DNA of 64,000 bases from Tubiluchus corallicola. Taxonomy: Eukaryota > Priapulida > Priapulimorpha > Priapulimorphida > Tubiluchidae. The number at the start of each line of letters is the position of its first letter. Within the stretch, counting starts at the first letter, position 1. The notes below the pieces were generated by a model. That model had not been told where the DNA came from, did not search any database, and saw nothing but the letters and a program-made list of their open reading frames with translations. The translations under genes and the position numbers were made by a program. Below, in pieces: positions 1 to 10,999 of this stretch. The DNA is taken from assembly GCA_030141605.1 (NCBI GenBank), contig JAQGDQ010000731.1, forward strand, positions 1 through 64,000, given 5' to 3'.

Positions 1-360
1 TGCTAAACTGTTTTTGTTAAAGTTCTGTTCCTTGTTCATTTTCAATTTTTTCCTATTCGGAGCTTGCAAGCTTATCTGTCGAAGGCAGAATTTGGTTAAA
101 AGTAAAGCGAATTTATTGAATGGATATGGTTCTTTAAATTTGTAGCATTTACGTAATAGATGCTTAGATAAGATATAAGACGTCTTTATTTCATACACTG
201 TGATAGAATAAATACAAATTAGCCTTTAATGAAAGGCGAATTCGACGAACGACTATAGGAGCCCTAAAAACACTGGCCTTATTTATTGTATATTTACAGA
301 ATTTGGTTTATAGTGGCTTGGCTCAAATTATTAGAAAAATATTATTACTATATATTTTAT

Positions 361-644
361 AATAATAATAATAATAATCTTTATTTAAAGTCGGCTTTTG
401 GGTCAGCAATTAACATTAGCTCAAAGAGCTATTATCGCCGACTGTAAATAACAACCTACAACTATATAAGAGAGACTATTATTACCCTACTTTTACCCTA
501 TATACCACGCATCAGGCAGGCAAAGCAGTTACCATTTTGGTACCAAGTCTTTGGTATGTCCCGGCCACTGGTTTGAACTCACGACCTCCCAGACGGAAAG
601 CAGGCGCATTACCACTAGACTGAACCGTGTGGTAAAAGTGTAAA
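361..644 (-). mobile_element. tRNA-derived SINE inserted in copy 1
   Basis: Read on the minus strand, the element begins with a tRNA-like head: an A-box-like TCTAGTGGTAATGCG (605-619) and a B-box-like GAGTTCAAACC (570-580), the layout of an internal RNA polymerase III promoter. An unrelated body follows and ends in CTTTAAATAAAGATT and then an (ATT)n tail at 361-378. The duplicate at about 8960 has the empty site. Direct repeats beginning ATTACTA flank the insertion (344-360 and 645-660, imperfect), as expected for LINE-driven insertion. It is a SINE, not a functional tRNA: the acceptor stem is not closed and the body runs on for about 200 bp. Confidence 0.8.
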
Positions 645-1659
645 ATTACTAATTTTTATAGGCCCATTATAAAATTCCAATGCATGTTAATCGATATGAA
701 TAGTTATTAGAATAAGAATTGACAAGTTATCAGTATCTTCGCTGGGAATTACACGATGTTGTGCTTTGTTAAGGGAGGCCGCAAGTAGATTGTTGCCACT
801 GTAGCTAAATATTGAGATTGCTACAAATTATTACTTAAAGGCAGGAGTCACAGCTGGGGCTCCTAAATTTTAGGAGTTGGGGTTGGATCTTAAATCCTAT
901 AAGTTGGAGCCAGGGTGGGGGGTTTAATGTACCGATTCCACAGCCTAAAAGGAGTCGTTTAATCACAACTGGGATCCAGGTAAATGCATAAAAAGTGATC
1001 AAGGTAAAAAGCAAACATGAAGATAGTTATGAATAGTTAAAAATAGCAATGGTGATGAACAAATCATTGCAAACCAGCAGTTAGCTGATTAAAACTAACT
1101 AAAACTAACAGTAGAAAATGCGATAATTAACTTTAGTAACAAAAATATACAAAAATTTCCATAATTAAAATTAATTATACTGTGCTAGTTTTAGTTAAGT
1201 AATGACTAACTGTTGGCTTGTAATAACTTGTAATATTGCTATTGCCATATAATGCTAATACATTATATATATATTGTATATTATCTATCTATCTATCTAT
1301 CTATATACTAGTATATATTTAGTATATATTATACTAAATGCATTATATAATATATTAGACATATTATTACATGTATTATGTACTATGTGTAATATATATT
1401 TATTACATTACTAACTTTTTATTTTTCATGATTCATTGATAAGCTTTTCTACAGTCCTTTTGAATTGTGTTAGATATTAGCCATTAATTTTTATTAATTT
1501 GCTTTTTGATTTTTCAATGCTCATACACATTACCTAATATTTGTCAAAATTCAGAAAACAATGAGAGAAAGAAGAAGAAAGAACACAATTAGAAATCCAG
1601 TAACAGTGTGGGCAGAACAGGAAAAAAGCGTGAGCAAGATTTTCCCTGACCTGTCTGTT

Positions 1660-1885
1660 GTTCTTACAAAGCTATTCTCCTACTTATGAACTAGATTTTT
1701 CTCTGTGATTCTGGATTTGAAATGTTCCCCACAATACAAAGCTAACGTTGTACTTATGAACTACATCTTTTCCCTGTGTTCCTGGATTTGAAATGTTTCC
1801 CACAATACAAAACTAACGTCCTACTGATGAACTAGATTTTTCCCTGTGATTCTGGATTTGAAATTTTTCCCACAATACATACTTA
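1660..1885. repeat. About 60-bp tandem repeat upstream of zinc-finger copy 1
   Basis: Three to four diverged units share TGGATTTGAAATGTTTCCCA and a following CCTACTTATGAACTAGA-type segment. Copy 2 carries a longer version of the array at 10030-10420. The array lies just upstream of the first exon. Confidence 0.75.
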
Positions 1886-1967
1886 CTTATGAACTGGTAA
1901 ATTGATGTGAATTAAATTCAAAGTAAAAATGACTGTGTCACTAAATTTGACGTTTTGTCATTTGTTG

Positions 1968-2011
1968 GTAAGCAATATTGGAAGTTTCTTCAATTCTTTT
2001 CTTTTTTACAG
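1968..2011 (+). other. Putative 44-bp intron in the 5' leader of zinc-finger copy 1
   Basis: A donor TTG|GTAAGC at 1968 and an acceptor TTTTTTACAG ending at 2011 bracket 44 bases, and both are kept in copy 2 (11000-11043). Removing them joins a short leader to the exon holding the preferred ATG at 2043. If the 44 bases are kept, an upstream ATG at 1929 reads in frame into the zinc-finger protein and adds 38 mostly hydrophobic residues. If they are removed, that ATG opens a short out-of-frame ORF overlapping the main start. Forty-four bases is short for an intron, so the acceptor may instead pair with a distant donor. Confidence 0.5.
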
Positions 2012-2042
2012 AAATATATCCTTCATCTTCGGATTTGCAAAG

Positions 2043-4598
2043 ATGGATCAGGCAGTACAAGTAGTTCCTGGATTTGTGAAAATTGAAAGTGATGTTTTAG
2101 ATGAATCCACAGATGTTAAGGTGCAAACTGACAATGTTCCTGTAAAAACCGAAAGTGATGCTGAATCAGTGAAAATAAACATCAACAAATGCAAAGTAGA
2201 AGAGTGTGACAGTCAAGGACATGAAACTTCTGTAAAAACTGAACCTGATGTGAAAATAGGTAACATAGATAACAGTAGCATTGATGTAACTTCACAAAGG
2301 AGAGTTCACACTGGAGAAAAACCTTTTAAGTGTTCTCAGTGTGGGACTGCATTTGCTCACGCACACCATTTAAAAGCACATTTAAGAATCCATTCTGGAG
2401 ATAGACCATTTAAATGTAATCAGTGTGATGCTGCATTTGCTCAGACAAGTGGATTGAAAACACATTGTAGAGTTCACACTGGAGAAAAACCATTCAAATG
2501 CAATCAGTGTGATGCGGCATTTGCTTATACAAGTAGTTTGAAATTTCATTTAAGAATTCACACTGGAGAGAAACCTTTCAAATGCAGTCAATGTGAAGCT
2601 GCATTTGCTCATTCAGGTGGACTGACAGTACATTCAAGGACTCATACAGGAGAGAAACCTTTCAAATGCAGTCAATGTGAAGCTGCATTTGCTCATTCAG
2701 GTGCACTAACAGTACATTCAAGGACTCATACAGGAGAAAAACCTTTCAAGTGTTCTCAGTGTGCTGCTGCATTTGCTCATATAAGTAGTTTGAGAACACA
2801 TTCTAGAACTCACACTGGCGAGAAACCATTCAAGTGCATGCGGTGCAATGCTGCTTTTGCTCAGGCAGGTGGACTGAAAGTACACACAAGAACTCACACG
2901 GCAGAGAAGCCTTTCAAATGTAATCAGTGTGCTGCTGCTTTTACTCAGAGAAGTACTCTGAAAGAACATTTAAGAATCCACTCTGGAGAAAAACCATTTA
3001 AATGTAATCAGTGTGATGCTGCATTTGCTCAGTCAAGTGGATTGAAAAAACATTTAAGAATTCACACTGGAGAAAAACCTTTCAGTTGTAGTCAATGTGG
3101 TGCTGCTTTTGCTCAGGCAGATGGCTTAAAAGTGCATTTAAGAATTCACACTGGAGAGAAACCATTCAAATGTAGTCAATGTGAAGCTGCATTCGCTCGT
3201 TCAGGTGCACTGACAGTACATTCAAGGACTCATACAGGAGAGAAACCTTTCAAATGCAGTCAGTGTGAAGCTGCATTTGCTCATTCAGGTGCACTGACAG
3301 TACACTCAAGAATTCATACTGGAGAAAAACCTTTCAGTTGTAGTCAATGTGGTGCTGCTTTTGCTCAGGCAGATGGCTTAAAAATACATTTAAGAAATCA
3401 CACTGGAGAGAAACCATTCAAGTGTAGTCTGTGTGATGCTGCCTTTACTTCATCAAGTGTTTTGAAAGGCCATTCAAGAACTCATACTGGTGAGAAACCA
3501 TTCAAGTGCATTCGGTGCAATGCTGCTTTCGCTCAGGCAGGCGGACTGAAAGTACACACAAGAACTCACACTGGAGAGAAGCCTTTCAAATGTAATCAGT
3601 GTGCTGCTGCTTTTACTCAGAGAAGTACTCTGAAAGAACATTTTAGAATCCACTCTGGAGAAAAACCATTTAAATGTAATCAGTGCGATGCTGCATTTGC
3701 TCATACAAGTGGATTGAAAAAACATTTAAGAATTCATACTGGAGAAAAACCATTCAGTTGTAGTTTTTGTGGTGCTGATTTTGCTCAGGCAGGTGGCTTA
3801 AAAGTACATTTAAGAATTCACACTGGAGAGAAACCTTTCAAATGCAGTCAGTGTGAAGCTGCATTTGCTCATTCAGGTGCACTGACGGTACATTCAAGGT
3901 CTCATACAGGAGAAAAACCTTTCAAGTGTTCTCAGTGTGATGCTGCATTTGCTCAGACACATAGTCTAAAAGTTCATTTAAGAAATCATTCTGGAGAAAA
4001 ACCATTTAAGTGTAGTCAGTGTGAAACTGCATTTGTTCAGGCAGGTGACTTGACAGTACATTTAAGATCTCATACTGGAGAAAAACCTTTTAAATGTAGT
4101 CAGTGTTGTGCTGCATTTGGTCAGTCAAGCACTCTTAAAGCACATTTTAGAATTCACACTGGAGAGAAACCGTTTAAGTGTTATGAGTGTGATACTGCTT
4201 TTACTCGGAGAAGTGCTCTGAAAGTACATTTAAGAATCCACTCTGGAGAAAAACCTTTTAAGTGTAATCAGTGTGATGCTGCATTTGCTCAGAGAAGTGC
4301 TCTGAAAGTACATGTAAGAATCCACTCTGGAGAAAAACCATTTAAGTGTAGTCTGTGTCATGCTGCATTTGCTCAGAGAAGTGCTCTGAAAGTACATTTA
4401 AGAATCCATTCTGGAGAAAAACCGTTTAAATGTTGTGAGTGTGATGCTGCATTTGCTCAGGCAAGTGGTCTAAGAGTTCATTTAAGAGTTCATTCTGCAG
4501 AAAAACTGTTTAAGTGTAGTCAGTGTAAAGCTGTATTTGTTCAGGCAGGTGACTTAACAGTACATTTAAGATCTCATAATGGAGAAAAAACCTTTTAA
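2043..4598 (+). CDS. Poly-C2H2 zinc-finger protein, copy 1 (27 fingers, truncated)
   Basis: Predicted nuclear protein of 851 residues. I prefer the ATG at 2043 because it follows a splice acceptor and gives the MDQ start shared with the loci at 11075 and 54579; an in-frame ATG at 1929 is possible only if the 44-bp intron is retained. Residues 1-86 are acidic and low in complexity, with three Val-Lys-x-Glu motifs (Lys13, Lys35, Lys65) that fit SUMO-acceptor sites. Then come 27 back-to-back C-x2-C-x12-H-x3-H fingers joined by TGEKPF-type linkers, the classic layout for nucleic-acid binding. Fingers 7-11 and 15-19 are near copies 672 bp apart (eight fingers). Compared with copy 2, the 75-residue spacer before the fingers is missing and an extra A near 4583 shifts the frame, so the protein stops early. 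Expression is doubtful because the upstream region with the TATA box is missing here. Confidence 0.75.
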   Translation: MDQAVQVVPGFVKIESDVLDESTDVKVQTDNVPVKTESDAESVKININKCKVEECDSQGHETSVKTEPDVKIGNIDNSSIDVTSQRRVHTGEKPFKCSQCGTAFAHAHHLKAHLRIHSGDRPFKCNQCDAAFAQTSGLKTHCRVHTGEKPFKCNQCDAAFAYTSSLKFHLRIHTGEKPFKCSQCEAAFAHSGGLTVHSRTHTGEKPFKCSQCEAAFAHSGALTVHSRTHTGEKPFKCSQCAAAFAHISSLRTHSRTHTGEKPFKCMRCNAAFAQAGGLKVHTRTHTAEKPFKCNQCAAAFTQRSTLKEHLRIHSGEKPFKCNQCDAAFAQSSGLKKHLRIHTGEKPFSCSQCGAAFAQADGLKVHLRIHTGEKPFKCSQCEAAFARSGALTVHSRTHTGEKPFKCSQCEAAFAHSGALTVHSRIHTGEKPFSCSQCGAAFAQADGLKIHLRNHTGEKPFKCSLCDAAFTSSSVLKGHSRTHTGEKPFKCIRCNAAFAQAGGLKVHTRTHTGEKPFKCNQCAAAFTQRSTLKEHFRIHSGEKPFKCNQCDAAFAHTSGLKKHLRIHTGEKPFSCSFCGADFAQAGGLKVHLRIHTGEKPFKCSQCEAAFAHSGALTVHSRSHTGEKPFKCSQCDAAFAQTHSLKVHLRNHSGEKPFKCSQCETAFVQAGDLTVHLRSHTGEKPFKCSQCCAAFGQSSTLKAHFRIHTGEKPFKCYECDTAFTRRSALKVHLRIHSGEKPFKCNQCDAAFAQRSALKVHVRIHSGEKPFKCSLCHAAFAQRSALKVHLRIHSGEKPFKCCECDAAFAQASGLRVHLRVHSAEKLFKCSQCKAVFVQAGDLTVHLRSHNGEKTF

Positions 4599-5448
4599 AT
4601 GTAATCAGTGTAATGCTGCATTTGGTCAGTCAAGCCATCTCAAAGCACATTTTAGAATTCGCACTCGTGAGAAACCTTTCAAGTGCAGTCACTGTGAGGC
4701 TTCATTTGTTAACTCAGGTCATCTTAAAACGCATTGTAGGATTCACACTGGAGAAACCTCATTCAAGTGCAGTCAGTGTGATGCTGCATTTGCTCATATA
4801 TAGGCCATGTGAAAGCACACTTTAGAACTCACACTGGCAAAAAACCGTTCAAGTGCAGTCAGTGTGATGCTGTTTTTACTCATACAAGTAGTTTTAAAGT
4901 GCATTTGAGAACTCACAAACGAGAAAAACCTTGCAGGTGCAATCAGTGTGATGCTGCATATGCTCATACAGATAATCTGAAAGTAAATGCAAGAATTAAC
5001 ATTGGAGAAAAACCATACAAGTGCAATGAGTGCGGTCCTGCATTTACCACATCAGGTAGCCTAAAACACCATTTAAGAAAGCACACTGGAGAAAGACCAT
5101 TCAAGTGTAGTCAGTGTGCTGTTGCATTTGCTTTAACAAGTTCTTTAAACATACGTTCAAAAACTCACTCTCGAATAAAATGGTTTAAGTTTGTCATTGT
5201 GCTGCCACATTTAAATGGTTTAGCAATGTAGAGAGCGCACACTACAAGAAAACTTTTTAGGTGTGATCAGTGTGTTGCTACTTTCCTTAAAGCAGGTAAA
5301 TTAAAGGTACATTCAAGAACTCACAATAGTTCACTTATTTAAGAACTCAAACCATTTAAGTGTATTAAGTGTGATGCTACTTTTGCTTGTTCGGCTTTTC
5401 TAAGTCATCACCATCAAGAGATTCACAAAAGGAAAACATATCTTTAAC
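4599..5448 (+). pseudogene. Decaying 3' part of zinc-finger copy 1
   Basis: The next bases still match the last eleven or so fingers of copy 2 but are broken repeatedly. A 2-bp insertion near 4798 gives a TAG, about 84 bp (one finger) is missing near 5043, a 1-bp deletion near 5193 and a short deletion near 5230 follow, and a TTCAAG in copy 2 is TTTAAG here, which makes a TAA near 5340. Remaining segments (for example 4579-4803 and 4809-5231) still read as fingers in other frames. The region therefore once continued the upstream gene and is now unlikely to be translated. Confidence 0.85.
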
Positions 5449-5543
5449 CCTTTTGCTAGTTAGTTGCTTTTTAACTAGCCATATTGATTTTTGCACGTTT
5501 TTCAAAAACTTCTTGTGGTGTGTTTCTAAAACAGAATCTTGTA

Positions 5544-5549
5544 AATAAA
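5544..5549 (+). terminator. Polyadenylation signal AATAAA, copy 1
   Basis: AATAAA about 95 bp past the old stop position, conserved in copy 2 at 13557-13562. It fits the end of the zinc-finger transcript. Confidence 0.55.
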
Positions 5550-5713
5550 CAAATAGCTGTTCGTTATTGAGTACTAATATTGAATATTTGTTTTATTTCT
5601 ACACATGAACACACATGCATGCATTCACACACACATACACCATTATAAATAAGCATGTACTTATATTTAGAAAGCAGTTTTCACAAATCACATGACAACG
5701 AACAATGATCTTC

Positions 5714-6640
5714 AAGTGATTTATTAAAGGGAAAGAACAGGGATATTTTAAAGTACATCCAAACAAACTGTCCATGCAAGGTTACATGACTTAACATTAC
5801 CCTTTTGAAAGATTTATGTAACTCGAAAAGAAAATGTTTACTAATTTAAAATATTTGTGCCACCTGGCAAAATGGCACTGCATCGCCATCCCATTAATTC
5901 AGCAGAAAACACAATATTGATCTTATCCACAAGATAAAGTGATTCAAACTTTTGCTTAGTTAGTGACGTGTGCACTGCGAAAGCTCTGATTATTTTTTAA
6001 ACTTTACACAATGTTAAACCTGCTTCAAATGAATTACCATTAAAATGGGTGCAGTTAACAGTCAACAATGAAATTCTATTTTACTAGTTTTACACACGTT
6101 ACTCCTAACATAAACTCCGTGTGCAATACGAGAGTAACTAAGTGATAAAAATTTGCAGGACGAATTTTTTAAGCTTTATTTTTTGCATTTTCTTGTGCTT
6201 TAATCTGGACACTTTATAATGCAAATCCTTTCATACCCACGCAAGTATTTCATACATAAACTTCACGTGATTTTGTTTCTGATGCAAATTCACTTGCAAA
6301 CTGAATAAGTAGAAAAGCTCTTTCAGTTCTGTAAGCTGGCAAAACTTCCTACTAGCGTAATAAATAAATGTAAAAATGGCTTTGCTTAAGTGACAAGATT
6401 TAGCATTAAATTCAGTCTCAAGTCCTCCATGTCTGCTGAAGAAAAGGATACCGATTTGCCAATCGAAAGTAATTTTCCTAAATGAAACGAAAAAGCCTCT
6501 TACTTAAGTTAGTGCATTTAAATCTTTGCAATTAAGTTTGTACATTTAAGTCTTGCACTTAAGTGAGTGCATTTAAGTTAGTGCATTTAAATATTGCACT
6601 TAAGTTTTCACTTAAATTACTTAAAAACCAAAATTAAGAT
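5714..6640. other. Non-coding spacer with short TTAAGT/GCATTTAA repeats at its end
   Basis: I see no gene between the duplication copy and the microsatellite. From about 6497 to 6625 short irregular repeats of CACTTAAG, GTGCATTTAA and related words occur. Confidence 0.5.
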
Positions 6641-6794
6641 TTAAAAAACTCAAAGACTGGTCTCCTGACTGTAATGAGGCGTGACATTTTTTATCTGGTA
6701 TAACATTTTGCTTACTGGAGAATTTGCTTTGTCGAACTTAATCCTGGACATTTCTCGATACAACAGAACTGATTTTAAAACACCTGTTAGATAA

Positions 6795-6878
6795 ATATGT
6801 ATAATATATATTAATATTAGTATTAGTAATAGTATTGGTATTAGTATTAGTATTAGTAGTAGTACTAGTAGTAGTAGT

Positions 6879-6927
<49 letters not shown>

Positions 6928-7004
6928 ATAGTAGTTGCAGTAGTAGTATTAGTGTTAGTAGTAGCAGTAGTAGTAGTAGTAGTAGTAGTAGTACTAGTAG
7001 TAGT

Positions 7005-7035
<31 letters not shown>

Positions 7036-7255
7036 TTAGTATTAGTAGTAGTTGTAGTAGTAATAGCAGTAGTCGTTGTAGTAGTAGTAGTGGTAGTAGT
7101 AGTAGTAGTAGTAGTAGAAGTAGCAGTATTAATATTATTATTAGTATTAGTATTAGTATTAGTATTAGTATTAGTATTAGTATTAGTATTAGTATTATTA
7201 TTATTATTATTATTAGTAGTAGAGGTAAAGGTATTATTATTATTAGTAGAGGAAA
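6795..7255. repeat. Compound trinucleotide/hexanucleotide microsatellite
   Basis: About 450 bases of (TAG)n, (CAG)n, (TTA)n and (TATTAG)n runs. It is open in several frames on both strands, which produces long Leu-, Val-, Thr- and Ala-rich reading frames with no other content; these are not genes. Just upstream, 6733-6780 is a single unit of the repeat found in tandem at 16490-16905 (shared ATCCTGGACATTTCTCG). Confidence 0.95.
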
Positions 7256-7419
7256 CTTTTGAGGTAAATAGTTCTTCCACTGTACACACCACTTCCATGA
7301 ATAATGAATTAGCCTATAATCAATACCTACACATGTTTCCACTGACCTGCTTCCTCATTATAATGATGTAATATATCATCCTTGCTATAGGCATTATAAA
7401 GTGCATCAATTAAATTTCA

Positions 7420-7990
7420 GTGGATGATTTTGATAGTGTGCATCTAATTAGTTTCACTAAAATATACAAAGCTCTCAATGGAACAGGTTCGACTGGGACC
7501 GCTATGTATGTTCCATTAATTCTTCATTTTATATTGCACAAGTGCCACAAGCTAATTTACATACTTGGAAAGTGCTTCCCATTAGTACATTGTTCTGTCT
7601 AGCATTCTTTATAATTTCAGATAGGTGATCTTTAAAATCAAATAGTTTATTATCTAGAAATAATCAAAGGTCTTTCTCACAAACACAAAAAACCAGTTAT
7701 GCCAGAATTGCACTTGCATCAAACATTGTGAATTTATACTCATGTTATACTGCCACAGATACCACCTTAAACTTGTTGAGATGGAACTGCATACCATTTT
7801 CAAATGCCCAATCATAGAGCCCTTATAGGTCCATTTGAATGTCACTACAGCTGGCAAAGAAATCATATTCTACCATATTGCTGTCGTCTGCAAAAGACGA
7901 GGAGAATTGCTCATACAAACTGGGCAATTCATTTATAAATATCACAAATCAACACAGACCTAATTCCGAACCTTGAAGTACACTGCTAGT
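7420..7990 (-). mobile_element. Non-LTR retrotransposon (LINE) reverse transcriptase remnant
   Basis: On the minus strand the translation from about 7990 downward shows reverse-transcriptase landmarks: SSVLQGSELG (motif like PQGSxLG), FVIFINELP, then SFADDSNM, which holds the Asp-Asp of the catalytic F/YADD box. Further on come DWAFENGMQF and an HLNKFK that fits the usual N-x-x-K-x-K, then EKDL and LFDFKDHLSEIIKNA, as in CR1/L2/jockey-like elements. At least four in-frame stops (for example TGA just after the QGSELG motif) show the copy is dead. The endonuclease end was not found. The clade cannot be fixed by eye. Confidence 0.8.
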
Positions 7991-8189
7991 TACTATCAAA
8001 ACAAGTGAATTGCATTCTTTTTTCCAAGAAGCTAACTATCAATTTTAGAACTGAAAATTACGCTATAAATTTCAAGTTTCGCTAATTTAAAGTGAGGAGG
8101 TACAACAAAAAACGCAATATTAAGTTTTTATAATTATCTTTATTTTGCTTGTATAATAGATATTGCTTGTGTATGTTTTTAACGTTTCA

Positions 8190-8430
8190 TTGAAAATTTC
8201 AAAAGATGCAAACTAAAGCATTGATAAAATTATAATAATTGTATCACAATTGATGTTGATTGTAAAACGAATTGATAATTGTAACAACAACAATACTGAA
8301 AATATAATATACAATATTGAAAATTTCAAAAAGACACAAAAGTGAAGCATTGATAAAATTATAATAATTGTATCACTATTAATGTTGATTGTAAACCAAT
8401 TTGATAATGGTAACAACAGCAATATTGAAT
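8190..8430. repeat. Two tandem copies of an about 120-135 bp AT-rich unit
   Basis: GCATTGATAAAATTATAATA followed by TTGTATCAC and GATGTTGATTGTAAA (first unit) recurs with small changes in the second. No coding content is evident. Confidence 0.75.
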
Positions 8431-10029
8431 ATACAAAATATAAAATAACAGTAGTACTAGTAGTAATAATTCGTGAAATTAGGTACGTAATCATCAAAGA
8501 TGCCTAGTGGGTTTTAAAAGAATCCAGTCTGAAAAGAATTTGCATTTCTCTGAATCACTGCACAATGGTCGATTCGTTAAATTAAGGTTGCCCGCCTTGC
8601 TAAACGGTTTTGTTAAAGTTTTGTTCCTTGTTCGTTTTCAAACTTTTCCTATTCGGAGCTTGCAAGCTTATCTGTCGAAGGCGGAATTTAGTTAAAAGTA
8701 AAGCGAATTTATTAAATGGATATGGTTCTTTAAATTTGCAGCATATAAGTAATAGATGCTTACATAAGATACTACGTCTTTATTTCACACACTGTGACAG
8801 AATACAAATTAGCCTGGCTTTAATGAAACCATTTGAATAGAAAAAAGTGTGTGAGGACAGCGTACGACTATAGAAGTCCTATAAACACTGGCCTTATATA
8901 CTGTTTATTTACAGAATTTGGTTTATGGTGGCTTGGCTAAAATCATTAGAAAAATATTATTGGTATATTTTTATAGGCCCATTATAAAATTCCAATGCAT
9001 GTTAATCTATATGAATAGATATTAGAATAAATTGAAAAGTTATCAGTATCTTCACTGGGAATTACACGTTGTTTCGATTAGTTAAGGGAGGCTGCTAGTA
9101 GATTGTTGCTTCTGTAGCTAAATATTGAGATTGCTACAAATTATTACTTAAAGGCAGGAGTCAGAAATGGGGCTCCTAAATTTTAGGAGTTATGGTTGGA
9201 TCTTAAATCTTATAAATTGGAGCCAGGGTGAGGTGTTTAATGTACCGATTCCACAGCCTAAAAGGAGTCGTGTAATACCTCAAGAAATGGCTTAGATACA
9301 ATGACGACATAAATGTCGCATAAATAACACATTTTCTCGTAACTTGTACCTCAATTTAAACACAACTGGGATCCAGGTAAATGCATAAAAAGTGATCAAG
9401 GTAAAAAGCAAACATAAAAATAGTTATGAATAGTTAAAAATAGCAATGGTGATGAACAAATCATTGCAAACCAGCAGTTAACTGACTAAAACTAACAGTA
9501 GAAAATGCGATAATTAACTTTAGTAACAAAAATATACAAAAATTTCCATAATTAAAATTAATTATACTGTGCTAGTTTTAGTTAAATAATGACTAACTGT
9601 TGGCTTGTAATAACTTGTAACATTACTATTGCCATATAATGCTAACACATTATATATATTGCATATTATCTATGTATCTATCTATCTATATATATATATA
9701 TATATAATACTAAATGCATTATATAATATATTAGACATATTATTATATACATTATGTACTATGTGTAATATATATTTATTACATTACTAACTTTTTATTT
9801 TTCATGATTCATTGATAAGCTTTTCTACAGTCCTTTTGAATTGTGTTAGATATCAGCCATTACTTTTTATTAATTTGCTTTTTGATTTTTCAATGCTAAT
9901 ACAAATTACCTAATATTGGTCAAAATTCAGAGAACAATGAGAGAAAGAAGAAGAAAGAACACAATTAGAAATCCAGTACAGTGTGGGCAGAACAGGAAAA
10001 AAGCGTGAGCAAGATTTTCCCTGACCTGT

Positions 10030-10420
10030 CTGTTTTTCTTACAAAGCTATTCTCCTACTTATGAACTAGATTTTTCTCTGTGTTCCTGGATTTGAAATGT
10101 TTCCCACAATACAAAACCAACGTCCTACTGATGAACTAGATTTTTCTCTGTGATTCTGGATTTGAAATGTTTCCCACAATACAAAACTAACATCCTACTT
10201 ACGAAGTAGATTTTTCCCTGTGATTCTGGATTTGAAATGTTTCTTTCCTGGGATTCTTGATTTGAAATGTTTCCACAATACAAAGCTAACATCCTACTTT
10301 TGAAGTAGATTTTTCCCTGTGATTCTGGATTTGAAATGTTTCTTTCCTGGGATTCTGGATTTGAAATGTTTCCACAATACAAAGCTAACAGCTTACTTAT
10401 GAAGTAGATTTTTCCCTATT
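10030..10420. repeat. About 60-bp tandem repeat upstream of zinc-finger copy 2
   Basis: Around six units with the shared core TGGATTTGAAATGTTTC and ATGAACTAGATTTTT or CGAAGTAGATTTTT variants, more than in copy 1. A reading frame on the minus strand through it is only repeat. Confidence 0.8.
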
Positions 10421-10854
10421 ATAATTTAAAATGTTTCCCACTATTGTATAGTGCAACAGAATGCTTGTTTCTTTTGGAAACGTTTTGAGACTGATTTTAC
10501 AAAATGTTTTCAAAGTGTTTTATAATGCTTTTCTTTTCTCATTCAAAAGCAGCTGATTGTTGGTTCACAAAATGTCCAAAATTAAGAACCAATAAAAAAC
10601 TTTTCAGTACAACTATAGATAACCCTCTCTGTCAATGTGTTTCTCTATCAAATTTAGAATTCATGAAGGCTGTTTTTTAACAAACTTCAAAATGGCAGTC
10701 ACATCAAAGGCTATGGTTTAAACGTCGCAAAACTTAATAAGTCTGCACATTTTGTGAATGTCAGCAGTTTCTCAAAGGTCATGTGCATTGCTTGATTTTG
10801 CTCTGCTGTCAAAACACCAATCATTATTTAAACATTGTGCACATAAATTGTTGC

Positions 10855-10862
10855 TATAAAAT
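10855..10862 (+). promoter_or_regulatory. Candidate TATA box of zinc-finger copy 2
   Basis: TATAAAAT lies about 105 bp before the upstream ATG (10961) and 145 bp before the putative donor at 11000, so a start near 10885 would make a leader exon of about 115 nt. The segment that holds it is absent from copy 1. Confidence 0.35.
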
Positions 10863-10999
10863 ATGCTGATTGCATGCTGCTGTTTTAAAAAAATGTTTTA
10901 ATGCTTGAGAACTTTTGTAGTTAAAGTGGTAAATTGGTGTGAATTAAATTCAAAGTAAAAATGACTGTGTCACTAAATTTGACGTTTTGTCATTTGTTG

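Larger units (their letters stand above)
1..5713 (+). repeat. Segmental duplication, copy 1 (zinc-finger gene unit)
   Basis: This stretch aligns along almost its whole length with 8590-13700. Shared landmarks are the opening block around TTCGGAGCTTGCAAGC (about 58-73 and 8655-8670), the flank with AAAATGCATAAA-type AT-rich DNA, a run of short TATC units near 1282-1305, the first exon and N-terminus of the zinc-finger gene, and the 3' flank to about 5710. Copy 1 differs by a SINE insertion at 361-644, loss of about 85 bp present at 9275-9358, loss of about 520 bp present at 10404-10926, and a rearranged finger array. The left edge lies outside the window. Bases 645-1660 hold only this non-coding flank; I see no gene there. 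Confidence 0.9.

Noticed and set aside
560-640. A functional tRNA gene on the minus strand
   Set aside because: The A and B boxes are there, but no closed acceptor stem was found. The sequence continues into a SINE body with an (ATT)n tail and target repeats.
6650-7371. Long Leu/Ile-, Thr/Asn- and Val-rich reading frames on both strands
   Set aside because: They are translations of a trinucleotide microsatellite, with no other sequence content.
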